A stretch of DNA of 64,000 nt, taken from the NCBI RefSeq assembly GCF_000306115.2, contig NZ_AKWX02000004.1, positions 852,784 through 916,783 on the forward strand, given 5' to 3'. The position numbers and the translations under genes were made by a program. The notes beneath the pieces were generated by a model, which saw nothing but the letters and a program-made list of their open reading frames with translations, was not told the DNA's origin and ran no database searches. Positions 56,226 to 64,000 of this stretch are shown here, piece by piece (position 1 is the first letter of the stretch; every line of letters begins with the position of its first letter). The DNA is from Leptospira wolffii serovar Khorat str. Khorat-H2 (GTDB lineage: Bacteria; Spirochaetota; Leptospiria; Leptospirales; Leptospiraceae).

Positions 56226-58685
56226 CTACGATTTTTTACGGACGGATTTCTTTTTCGGAGAGGGAGCCTTTATCTTTTTGGAATCCGTCGGAATGGAATC
56301 GCTGGGCTTGAAATAGGAATCCACCACCTTGGGATCGAATAAAAGACGCGCCACTTCTTCGTAACGACTCACAGGAAAGAACTCCATACCCTTCTTCACA
56401 TAATCCGGAATTTCGTCCAACTGAGGCCTGTTATCCGAAGGGAATATGATCTTATGCACGCCTACTCTTTTAGCCGCCACGATTTTTTCCCTGAGTCCTC
56501 CGATCGGTAAAACCTCTCCGGTCAAAGTGATCTCCCCCGTCATACCGAATCCGAGTTTGATCCTTTTTCCGATCACTAAGGAAAGAATGGCGGTAGCCAT
56601 AGTAATTCCCGCGCTAGGTCCGTCCTTAGGAGTCGCTCCGTCGGGCACATGCAGATGCACCGTCTTTTCGGAGAAAAGATCCTCGGAACCTAAGAAATTC
56701 TTAATATAACTCAGAGCAATGCTGGAGGATTCCTCCATTGTTTTTCCGATCATCCCCGTGAGAACGATCCCACCCTTGCCTTTGATAAAGACGGCCTCGA
56801 CGAGAAGAGTCGCTCCTCCCACAGATGTCCAGGCCAGTCCCAAAGCCGTTCCGGGAACGGTAGGCTTGATCATGCGATCGTCCACATATTTAGGAACGCC
56901 CAAAAGTTTCTCGAGATCGGAAGCCTGGATGGTCTTAGGAAAGGATTCTCCCTTGACGATTTGCAAGGCGAGTTTTCTCGCCAACTTATCCGTCTGCTTT
57001 TCCAATCCCCTCACTCCGGATTCCCTGGAGTAATGATCGATCAGGGATATTACGGCTTTCTTATCCATCTGGATTCCCCGGGACTCGATTCCGTTTTTCT
57101 CCAGAACCTTCTTCCAAAGATATTTGGTAAAGATCTGTATCTTCTCGTCGGTAATATAGCCCGAGAGATTGATCACTTCCATCCGATCCAGAAGAATCCT
57201 ACTGATGCTATCCAAAGTATTCGCGGTAGCGATAAAAAAGACGGAAGAAAGATCGAAGGGTAGATCCAAGTAATGGTCCCGAAAAGTCTTATTCTGCTCA
57301 GGATCCAATACTTCCAACAAAGCTGCGGACGGATCTCCCTGCATTCCGAGCCCCAACTTATCTATCTCGTCCAGAAGAATGACCGGATCTTTTTCCTTAG
57401 TGATCCTAAGGGCGGTGATGATTTTTCCGGGCATGGATCCTATATAAGTACGCCTATGACCTTTGATCTCGGCCTCGTCCCTCATGCCTCCCACCGAGAA
57501 TCGGAAATACTTCCTACCCATGGCTTCGGCAACGGATTTAGCGATGGAAGTTTTTCCCACACCGGGAGGTCCCACCAAAAGAAGAATGGAACCTTTCTCG
57601 GTAGGCTTCAACTTTTTAACCGCGAGAAATTCCAGAATCCTTTCCTTCACGTCGTCCAGCTTATAATGATCTCGATCCAGGGTTTTTCGAGCTTTTTCCA
57701 GATCGATTTCCCTTTCCGGAGCCGCTTCCCAGGGAAGACTTTCCAAAATATCCAAGTAATTTCGGATAACGTTATAATCCGCGGTATTTTGATCCGTGTA
57801 TTGGAACTTGTCCAATTCTCTTTCCACTTCCTCGATCACTTCCGGATCGGCCGGAATGGCTTTTAGTCTCTCCAGGAATTTTTCGTATTTCTTCTCGTAT
57901 TTGCCGTCTTTCTGGCCGAGTTCGGCCTGGATCGCCTTCAATTGTTCCCTCAGGAAGAATTGTCTCTGCTGCTTATCGATCTTATCTTGGATATTGTCCT
58001 GGATTTCCCTTTGCAGACTGACCAGATCGATTTCTTTCTTGAGATGGAGGAGAACCTTCTCGATCCTATCCTTCAAGTTGATCGATTCTATTACCGATTG
58101 ATAATCTTCTTTTTCTATATTCAGAATACTGCATACGAAATCGGCCATTTTTCCAGGCTCGTTCACGTTCAGCATGGTGAGTTTCATTTCTTCCGTGAAG
58201 AGCGGATTATTCTGAGCGAGTTCGCGGGTCATGATGAGAAGGGTACGCATCATGGCTTTGATCGTGTTTTTGGAAGCCCCGGGTTCTTCTTCCGGATAAG
58301 TCACTTTCGCTACGAGTAGGGGGTCCACGGAAGCGAAGGATTCTATCTTGAATCGTCTAACGGTATTGATGAGTATATTGACCGCACCGTCCGGGAGATT
58401 AACTTTCTTGAGAATTTTAGCAACGACTCCGAAAGAGTAGATATTCTCCTCGGTCTTTTTCTCATTCTCCTCGTCCCTCAATAGCACGAGTCCTATAAAG
58501 GAATTTCCCTTGAGCGCCTCGTCCACTGCCTTAGCGAATTTTCCGCCAGGAACGATTAAAGGGGTAATAATCCCGGGAAAAACCGGTCGGGTCTTGATCG
58601 GAATCAGAAATAGATCCGGAGGAAGTATGGAATCTACGGGGACGATATTTCCTTCGATTTCCTTTAAATCGTCAAAAAGATCCAC
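56226..58685 (-). CDS. lon: Lon ATP-dependent protease
   Basis: 819 residues, full length. GTG start with the strong AAAGGAGGGG. N-domain ([20 protein letters not shown]), coiled region, AAA+ module with Walker [13 protein letters not shown] (about 370), Walker [12 protein letters not shown], and protease domain with S691 in KDGPSAGI and K734 in [10 protein letters not shown], 43 residues apart as in other Lon proteases. Degrades misfolded and regulatory proteins in the cytosol. A basic C-terminal tail ([11 protein letters not shown]) is extra. No nearby HrcA- or sigma-type operator was recognised. Confidence 0.97.
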   Translation of the reverse strand: MDLFDDLKEIEGNIVPVDSILPPDLFLIPIKTRPVFPGIITPLIVPGGKFAKAVDEALKGNSFIGLVLLRDEENEKKTEENIYSFGVVAKILKKVNLPDGAVNILINTVRRFKIESFASVDPLLVAKVTYPEEEPGASKNTIKAMMRTLLIMTRELAQNNPLFTEEMKLTMLNVNEPGKMADFVCSILNIEKEDYQSVIESINLKDRIEKVLLHLKKEIDLVSLQREIQDNIQDKIDKQQRQFFLREQLKAIQAELGQKDGKYEKKYEKFLERLKAIPADPEVIEEVERELDKFQYTDQNTADYNVIRNYLDILESLPWEAAPEREIDLEKARKTLDRDHYKLDDVKERILEFLAVKKLKPTEKGSILLLVGPPGVGKTSIAKSVAEAMGRKYFRFSVGGMRDEAEIKGHRRTYIGSMPGKIITALRITKEKDPVILLDEIDKLGLGMQGDPSAALLEVLDPEQNKTFRDHYLDLPFDLSSVFFIATANTLDSISRILLDRMEVINLSGYITDEKIQIFTKYLWKKVLEKNGIESRGIQMDKKAVISLIDHYSRESGVRGLEKQTDKLARKLALQIVKGESFPKTIQASDLEKLLGVPKYVDDRMIKPTVPGTALGLAWTSVGGATLLVEAVFIKGKGGIVLTGMIGKTMEESSSIALSYIKNFLGSEDLFSEKTVHLHVPDGATPKDGPSAGITMATAILSLVIGKRIKLGFGMTGEITLTGEVLPIGGLREKIVAAKRVGVHKIIFPSDNRPQLDEIPDYVKKGMEFFPVSRYEEVARLLFDPKVVDSYFKPSDSIPTDSKKIKAPSPKKKSVRKKS

Positions 58686-58785
58686 ATTCCCCTCCTTTAA
58701 TTTCGAAAATATTCAGAATAGCTCCAGTTTCTTTTCTCGCCCCCATTACTCAATTCATTCTTTTTGTCTAAGGAACGATGAGAAT

Positions 58786-59721
58786 ATGAAAGCAGTCCAA
58801 TTCAAAGAATTCGGAACGTCGGAGGTCCTACAATTGGTGGATCTCCCCGTCCCCAGGCCCGGAGAAGGAGAAATATTGGTAAGAATCTCCGCCTCCGGAG
58901 TGAATCCGGTGGATTGGAAAATCCGAGAAGGAAGACTCCAGTCCAGAATGCCGAACACGCTTCCTATCGTCCCGGGCTGGGAGTTTTCCGGAACCGTGGT
59001 AGAAAGAGGCCACTCGGCAAGACGCTTCGAAATCGGGGAGGAAGTTTTTTCCTATTGCAGAAGAACCTGGATCGAAAACGGATCCTATGCGGAATATATT
59101 TCTCTTCCTGAATCGTATCTTGCCAAGAAACCCGAATCTTTAACTCACGAGGAAGCCGCAGCCGTTCCTCTTTCCGGTCTCACCGCCTACCAGTGTCTTT
59201 TTCAAGTCGCGGGATTTCATCCGGGACAACGGGTCTTGGTGTTGGGAGCGAGCGGAGGAGTCGGTTCGTATGCGATCCAACTCGCAAAGGAGAAAGGCGC
59301 TCAGGTCGTCGCGATTGCGAGTTCCAGAAATGAGAATTATGTAAGAGGATTGGGAGCGGACGAATTCTTGGATTATGCAGAAGGTTCCGTATCCGACTCA
59401 TATAAGAAACGTTTTTCGGAAGGAGCGGATCTCGTATTGGATTGTATCGGAGGAGAAAGCTTTACCCAAGTAGGAGCCTGCGTAAAACCGGAAGGGGTCC
59501 TGGTCTCCCTGATCATGACGGAATTTCCCTCTTCTTCCTACAAAGGCGTCTATCACTTCGTGGAACCTAATTCAAAACAACTGGAGATTCTTTCCGATCT
59601 AATCGACTCCGGAAAGATCAAGGTCCATCTAAACGAAATTTTTCCTCTGAAAGAGGCGGCCCTGGCCCAAGAAAAAATCTCGAAACTCCATACGAGAGGT
59701 AAAATCGTACTCAAAATATAG
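58786..59721 (+). CDS. quinone reductase-like NADP-dependent oxidoreductase
   Basis: 311 residues of the zinc-independent medium-chain dehydrogenase group. From ATG 58786: KAVQFKEFGTSEVLQLVDLP, ISASGVNPVDWKIREGRLQS, VPGWEFSGTVVERG, then the Rossmann motif VLVLGASGGVGSYAIQLAKE (about 152-171) and IKVHLNEIFPLKEAALAQEK near the end. It lacks the structural-zinc cysteines of alcohol dehydrogenases. Reduces quinones or enones with NADPH; substrate unknown. The upstream part of the frame is antisense of lon. Confidence 0.9.
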   Translation: MKAVQFKEFGTSEVLQLVDLPVPRPGEGEILVRISASGVNPVDWKIREGRLQSRMPNTLPIVPGWEFSGTVVERGHSARRFEIGEEVFSYCRRTWIENGSYAEYISLPESYLAKKPESLTHEEAAAVPLSGLTAYQCLFQVAGFHPGQRVLVLGASGGVGSYAIQLAKEKGAQVVAIASSRNENYVRGLGADEFLDYAEGSVSDSYKKRFSEGADLVLDCIGGESFTQVGACVKPEGVLVSLIMTEFPSSSYKGVYHFVEPNSKQLEILSDLIDSGKIKVHLNEIFPLKEAALAQEKISKLHTRGKIVLKI

Positions 59722-59812
59722 ATCCTCGTATAGAATTTCGGTCGGATAAACGCTCGTTCTTAGCTCGCGGGAATCATAACGATCGTTTGGTCCAAGAAGA
59801 GATGTAGGAGAT

Positions 59813-61333
59813 ATGAGTTTGACTTTTTACGGTACGGAGATAGCCTCGGAGGAAATCGGAAAGCCCAGGCGCCGATTTATATCGGACAGGAGTCTAACTC
59901 TAGTGTTTTCCCGAATTTTCCGAAGCTTTTTCTTTCTCTGTCTTATTCTATTCTTCCAATGTACTAAAAACGAGCCGGACAACACGAAAGCAGTCGCTGG
60001 TCTCGTATTAGCGGAAGCTTTGTACAATCCTTATGTCAAGATCGTTCCACAACCAGGTTCCATCATTATCCCAAATTCGAATTCCACTTACGAAGGTCCG
60101 AACGGTCGTTCTTATACTCCTAGCTGTTTCGGAAACGCAAACAATACCACTTTTTATTTCTTTCACAAAAGAGTCTCGGGAAACAATCCAAAGTTACTCG
60201 TAAACTTCATGGGAGGAGGAGCCTGCTGGAGCAATTCCAATTGTTTCGGTAAAGAGACTACTACTTTCCTGAACTTTCTAAACAGCCTTCCGGATTTATT
60301 CGTTCGATACGCCTTCCAAGGAATCATGGATCAGGGAGTCGCCTCCAATCCATTAAAGGATTATGATATTCTATTCATTCCTTACTGCACGGGAGATTTG
60401 CATTTCGGATCCGCGGACATTGCAACTCCGTCCGGTTACGACGACCCGTATGCCACGGATCCCGATTTTTACCATCATAGGGGTCACGATAACGTTCTTT
60501 CAGTTCTGAAATTCATCCAGGACAATTACACCCAGGTGACGGACGTGGTGATCGCGGGCCAGAGTGCGGGAGGCTACGGAGCCATATTGAATTATCCGCA
60601 TATTCGCCAAGCGCTCAAAGAGACTGCCCGTTTTACGAACAATCCTAAAGTTCGACTTATAGCGGACGCGTCCAACGGGGCAGTTACCAGCGGATTCTTC
60701 CAAAACGTGGTTCGCGACAAATGGAAAGGAGCCCAGAATATTCCGGACTGGACCGGAACTATAACCTCCACTTATCTAAGCAATTCTCCCTCTATCCAAG
60801 ACTATCTGAGTCAAATCACTGCCGAATATTTCACGGATACGGTGGGCCAATATACGGCTCTATTCGATTCTACTCGGAGATGGTTTTTCCATGTGATGGG
60901 GGTCATAGACGGAGGAGGATATACGGATAGCGCTTCTTATTTCGGACCGGGAGATGCAAGCGAGGTTGCCGATACTGCAGGAGCGGGTATTCCTTCCAAT
61001 TGCAATTGGGCGTCCACTGCAAGACAAGCCATGTTGGACACCACCGGATCCAAGTATTATTACTATATCGCTCCCGGAGATATACATACCAAGACCACGG
61101 ACAACTCCATGTACAGTCTTGTCAGTAACGGAATCAATTTCAATACTTGGCTGACCCAAGTGATAGATCCGCTCGGATCCCCTCAAAAGGTAAACTGCGA
61201 GGGAGGATCCGGATCTCATCCTTGCACGGATACGAATTTCGGATCCACTCAATACAACGATTTACTAAAAAGAGCCACTTCTCACGATTCTTATTCTTCC
61301 AATAAGGATCTCTACGAAACCTGCTTCCCTTGA
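59813..61333 (+). CDS. pectin-acetylesterase/Notum-family lipoprotein 1
   Basis: 506 residues. The lipobox LILFFQC is about 50 residues from the ATG at 59813, which is long. GTG 59903, with AGGAG about 10 nt before it, would give a normal signal peptide and may be the true start. The alpha/beta-hydrolase family landmarks are VNFMGGGACW (oxyanion loop, M133 onward), S251 in GQSAGGYG, and H425 in GDIHTKTTD, with the expected Asp nearer DASNG. Notum-group enzymes remove O-acyl groups from polysaccharides or lipids. It is followed by a paralogue. Confidence 0.8.
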   Translation: MSLTFYGTEIASEEIGKPRRRFISDRSLTLVFSRIFRSFFFLCLILFFQCTKNEPDNTKAVAGLVLAEALYNPYVKIVPQPGSIIIPNSNSTYEGPNGRSYTPSCFGNANNTTFYFFHKRVSGNNPKLLVNFMGGGACWSNSNCFGKETTTFLNFLNSLPDLFVRYAFQGIMDQGVASNPLKDYDILFIPYCTGDLHFGSADIATPSGYDDPYATDPDFYHHRGHDNVLSVLKFIQDNYTQVTDVVIAGQSAGGYGAILNYPHIRQALKETARFTNNPKVRLIADASNGAVTSGFFQNVVRDKWKGAQNIPDWTGTITSTYLSNSPSIQDYLSQITAEYFTDTVGQYTALFDSTRRWFFHVMGVIDGGGYTDSASYFGPGDASEVADTAGAGIPSNCNWASTARQAMLDTTGSKYYYYIAPGDIHTKTTDNSMYSLVSNGINFNTWLTQVIDPLGSPQKVNCEGGSGSHPCTDTNFGSTQYNDLLKRATSHDSYSSNKDLYETCFP

Positions 61334-61408
61334 CATTTAAATAGACCCGTATATAATCCTATTTTGCCTCATTCGCGAAAGACTGCAATCGGTAGGCAAA
61401 ATGGGATT

Positions 61409-62941
61409 ATGAACCGCAAATCGTTTTGGATATCTATACTATTCTTTTTAATAGCCTGCTCTACTCATAAAAAAGACGACACTGCCGAGAAAGTTTTGGG
61501 CCTCGCAGTTCTGGATCTTCTAAACACGCCTTATGTAAGAATCACCCCTGTCGCGGATACTTTCACTACGCAAGTAGATCACAAGGATGGGGCATTTACG
61601 TATACCGCTACTTTCGATCCGAAATGCTCCGGGGCTCCGAACAACGTAAATTTCTATTTCTTCCGCAGAACGATGAAGAATGCGAACACCAAATTGCTCA
61701 TCAATTTCATGGGAGGCGGGGCCTGCTGGGATGACGCAAATTGCTTCGGTTCTAATACCACCACCTATTTTAATCAATTGAATTCGGTTCCCGATTTCGC
61801 TTTGGATATCATCTTCAAGGGAGTCATCGATCAAGGCGTGGGGGCCAATCCGTTCAAAGATTACGATGTGATTTTTGTGCCGTATTGCACAGGGGATCTT
61901 CATATAGGAAGCAAAAGCACGACTTATACCAGAGGCACGCTGCATCATAACGGATACGATAACGTGATTTCGGTCCTGAAATTCGTGCAGAGCGCTTATC
62001 CTCAATTAGATAACGTTTTCGTAATAGGCCAAAGCGCCGGAGGCTACGGTACCTTACTCAACTACCCTATCATTCGGGAAACGGTAACCACAATCAGCTC
62101 CGGAGCGGACGTGAGAATGCTTTCGGACGCTTCCAACGGAATCGTGCCTACGGCCGCCTACGGAACCGGTGCGGCATTCTTTCCCAAACTGGATAGCTCC
62201 TGGGGAGTGGAACATGGGATAGGAAACGGGAGCGGAAGTTCTGTGACCATTTCAAATTCCAATCTTCCCCAATGGGTGAACGGAATCGGGTCCACATACA
62301 CCACGATCGGCACTTCTTCCGTCGATGACTACTTCAAGAAAGTGGCCGCAGAATATCCAAACGATCGGATCGGTCAATATACCGCGATATTCGACGGGAA
62401 CCAAAGATTCTTTTATAATGTGATGGGACAAATCAATAAGATTAACGCTGCCACCATAGTCTATAATGATAACACGACCAATGACCCGAATCAGAGCGGT
62501 AGATCTTACTCGGCGATCTATGGGGATAGCGACGGCAGCTCTCTGACGGACGGCAATAGTTCTTCTTCTAATAATTACACTACCTGCGATTGGTCCAAGC
62601 AGGCGATCTCCAAAATGAAGGGAGTGCAGACGAGCGCTCCTACGAACTATCGTTATTATCTAGCTCCTGGGGACGTGCATACGATCACTACTTATAACGA
62701 TATGTATTCCTTGGTAAGCGGCGGAGTAAATTTTGCCACTTGGCTGAACGATTTTGCGACGGGGACAGGATCGCTACCGAATAGCGTACAATGCAACGAT
62801 TCTTCCGGATCCTGCGTGAACAAGAATCGAATTTCGAACTCGATCAATAATTCTCTCGGGGTGGTAACTTCCGACGGTTCGTTTCCGATTGGTCAGAATC
62901 TATTCGCGACATGCGGGAACGCCGCAGGTTTGGGTCTTTAA
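61409..62941 (+). CDS. pectin-acetylesterase/Notum-family lipoprotein 2
   Basis: 510 residues from ATG 61409 (a TTG at 61364 is possible). Lipobox FFLIAC (Cys about 17). It is clearly paralogous to the preceding gene: INFMGGGACWDDANCFGSNT, GVIDQGVGANPFKDYDVIFV, PYCTGDLHIGS, VIGQSAGGYGTLLNYP, GDVHTITTYNDMYSLVSGGV. All triad positions are kept, so both copies may be active. A Thr/Ser/Asn-rich loop at about 360-400 is larger than in copy 1. Tandem duplication with 75 bp between them. Confidence 0.85.
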   Translation: MNRKSFWISILFFLIACSTHKKDDTAEKVLGLAVLDLLNTPYVRITPVADTFTTQVDHKDGAFTYTATFDPKCSGAPNNVNFYFFRRTMKNANTKLLINFMGGGACWDDANCFGSNTTTYFNQLNSVPDFALDIIFKGVIDQGVGANPFKDYDVIFVPYCTGDLHIGSKSTTYTRGTLHHNGYDNVISVLKFVQSAYPQLDNVFVIGQSAGGYGTLLNYPIIRETVTTISSGADVRMLSDASNGIVPTAAYGTGAAFFPKLDSSWGVEHGIGNGSGSSVTISNSNLPQWVNGIGSTYTTIGTSSVDDYFKKVAAEYPNDRIGQYTAIFDGNQRFFYNVMGQINKINAATIVYNDNTTNDPNQSGRSYSAIYGDSDGSSLTDGNSSSSNNYTTCDWSKQAISKMKGVQTSAPTNYRYYLAPGDVHTITTYNDMYSLVSGGVNFATWLNDFATGTGSLPNSVQCNDSSGSCVNKNRISNSINNSLGVVTSDGSFPIGQNLFATCGNAAGLGL

Positions 62942-62963
62942 GAAAATATAATCTCGGGGAGAA

Positions 62964-63509
62964 TCAAAAGATCCCTTCGATAAAATCCACACCGAGGGAT
63001 ACGAGATTCTCCCGATAGAGTTTTTCCGTTTCTTCATCGAAGCAAACGAGGGCTAATTTTCTAGGAAAATGTTCCTTATGCGCGATTATAGTCCGGATCG
63101 CGATCGGAGCCGCTAGTTCTTTAGGATAAGAGAATATACCAGTGCTGATACTGGGGACCGCCAAGGAATCGAATCCTCTTTCTTGGGCGATGGTCAGGAT
63201 ATTCTTATAGCAGCTCTCCAGCAAGGAGGCTTCCCAAAAATCTCCTCCCTTCCAGACGGGCCCGACCGCGTGGATCACGTATTTGGCGGGAAGTTCCCCT
63301 CCCGAAGTCAAAGCGCATTGTCCGGTAGGAAGACCTTCCGGATATTTTTTCAATTTCAGAATCCTGCATTCTTCGGCGATTTTAGGACCTCCGGCCCTAT
63401 GGATAGCTCCGTCTACGCCCCCTCCCCGTAAAAGCGAAGAATTGGCGGCGTTTACGATCGCATCCGTTTGCACAGTCGTGATATCGCCTTTCCAAAGATA
63501 GATTTCCAT
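62964..63509 (-). CDS. macrodomain protein, ADP-ribose/O-acetyl-ADP-ribose hydrolase type
   Basis: 181 residues from ATG 63509 (a TTG two codons earlier is possible; neither has a clear ribosome binding site). A single complete macrodomain: GDITTVQTDAIVNAANSSLL, GGGVDGAIHRAGG (ADP-ribose loop), YVIHAVGPVWKGG, LAVPSISTGIFSYPKELAAP. It matches the YmdB/MacroD-like class that removes ADP-ribose or deacetylates O-acetyl-ADP-ribose. Convergent with the esterase genes. Confidence 0.92.
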   Translation of the reverse strand: MEIYLWKGDITTVQTDAIVNAANSSLLRGGGVDGAIHRAGGPKIAEECRILKLKKYPEGLPTGQCALTSGGELPAKYVIHAVGPVWKGGDFWEASLLESCYKNILTIAQERGFDSLAVPSISTGIFSYPKELAAPIAIRTIIAHKEHFPRKLALVCFDEETEKLYRENLVSLGVDFIEGIF

Positions 63510-63515
63510 CGACAA

Positions 63516-63794
63516 TTAAAGAACGTCTTTTTCATGTTCTTGCAAGAAGTTTTTATATACATTTTTTTGAATTCGTTTAATAATTAAGCGCGGAATGTAC
63601 CGTTTTAGAACAGAATATGGCCCAAAGACCCTCCTCTCCAGTCTCTATCTTATTAATATATTCGTTATTTAATAATGGTTGGCACGATTCCTGAATAGAA
63701 TCGCCTAAATGCGGTTAGAAAATCCCCACGCAGGTATCCAACAGAACGGAAGTTCTATTCCGCGGAATGGCCCGAAAACGCCCCCTCCCTGGGG
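63516..63794. other. intergenic region between macrodomain gene and IS element
   Basis: About 280 bp, AT-rich in the first half, without a convincing ORF. Two related stretches GCGGAATGTACCG (63589) and CGCGGAATGGCCCG (63761) may be a weak local repeat. No promoter can be fixed. It probably contains the target side of the IS insertion. Confidence 0.4.
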
Positions 63795-64000
63795 TACAAA
63801 CCGGAGACATGGGTAACAAAATAGACCGGGAACATAGGTAACACTAAACGTATGCAAAGGAGGGCTAATCCTTTGCCGTGGAAAGAGGTGTCACCTATGG
63901 ACGAGAAAGTAAAATTCATTGCAGCAGTCTGCGATGGTAATGTATCGATGAGTTCTCTTTGTGAGACATTTGGTATAAGTAGGAAGACCGGTTACAAATG
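63795..64000 (+). mobile_element. left end of an IS481-like insertion sequence (cut by window edge)
   Basis: The region has the typical left-end look of IS481-type elements: two imperfect copies of an 18-bp unit, CCGGAGACATGGGTAACA (63801-63818) and CCGGGAACATAGGTAACA (63826-63843), 25 bp apart, followed by a transposase start. The exact terminal base and the right end are not visible. Confidence 0.65.
63852..64000 (+). CDS. IS481-like transposase, N-terminus (3' end outside window)
   Basis: Open from ATG 63852 to the window edge. The 49 visible residues, including LPWKEVSPMDEKVKFIAAVC and SLCETFGISRKTGYK, form the N-terminal helix-turn-helix of IS481-type transposases, in which the consensus P-W-K-E-x-x-x-M-D-E-K and the ending ISRKTGYKW are characteristic. 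The DDE domain would lie beyond the window. Confidence 0.75.
   Translation, partial: MQRRANPLPWKEVSPMDEKVKFIAAVCDGNVSMSSLCETFGISRKTGYK

Noticed and set aside
57273..57866. 197-codon plus-strand frame inside lon
   Set aside because: Exact antisense of the conserved AAA+ and middle regions of Lon, with no ribosome binding site and low-information composition.
1..64000. tRNA, rRNA, tmRNA genes or CRISPR arrays
   Set aside because: No cloverleaf with the GTTCRANYC loop, no rRNA-like sequence and no regularly spaced repeats were recognised on either strand by eye.

Overview
The window reads as chromosomal DNA of a Leptospira-like spirochaete. The support is the density of short-lipobox lipoproteins, TTG and GTG starts with ATGA/TTGA-type gene overlaps, large TPR and HEAT-repeat envelope proteins, a Dps gene under a Fur/PerR-type palindrome, and SpvB/Rhs proteins with a signal peptide. 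I cannot name the species from sequence alone. No rRNA, tRNA or CRISPR array was seen. Coding density is high and most intergenic gaps are under 150 bp.

Layout. 1-8.7 kb: end of a VWA-like gene and a TPR exported protein, an SRPBCC protein, a probable metal-uptake set (small Cys/His protein, TonB-dependent receptor, Cys-rich lipoprotein), methylglyoxal synthase and two helical proteins. 8.7-19 kb: a minus-strand LptF/G-type permease and miaB; a degenerate J-domain membrane protein and a Cys-cluster protein on plus; then a minus-strand operon ribH-nusB-TPR-HEAT-lipoprotein, whose HEAT gene very probably starts at CTG inside a CTGA overlap. 19-27.4 kb: a double-amidase lipoprotein, a membrane AraC regulator, a diheme cytochrome lipoprotein with an IPT/TIG domain, dps with a perfect 9-1-9 palindrome, and an MFS transporter.

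27.4-34.56 kb is an AT-rich metal-efflux island: a small Cys protein, a CzcC-like TolC protein, a CzcA-like RND pump and a Zn/Cd-type P-type ATPase, with no adaptor (CzcB) and no regulator gene. Its right edge carries a short CzcA-like remnant and abuts the next region directly.

34.56-47.24 kb is the most interesting part. A 2353-residue exported SpvB/FG-GAP/Rhs protein is encoded on the minus strand. Downstream of it lie two displaced Rhs C-terminal tails that begin with the same anchor, RITGHAMGKDFGPHGVAN, and one fragment of a tail end. These are interleaved with at least six small lipoproteins or lipoprotein remnants. A 251-bp direct repeat joins the main gene to the most distal tail. The pattern fits a polymorphic-toxin locus with a stock of alternative tips and candidate lipoprotein immunity genes. 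The Rhs core also carries an unusual hydrophobic insertion.

47.4-53.5 kb is a plus-strand run of envelope proteins (porin-like, Kelch lipoprotein, TPR, WG-repeat, SH3-like lipoprotein) closed by a strong bidirectional terminator. 53.5-64 kb holds a DegT-family aminotransferase, a DUF1566 lipoprotein, lon, a quinone-reductase-like enzyme, two tandem pectin-acetylesterase/Notum-family lipoproteins, a macrodomain protein and, at the right edge, the left end of an IS481-like element.
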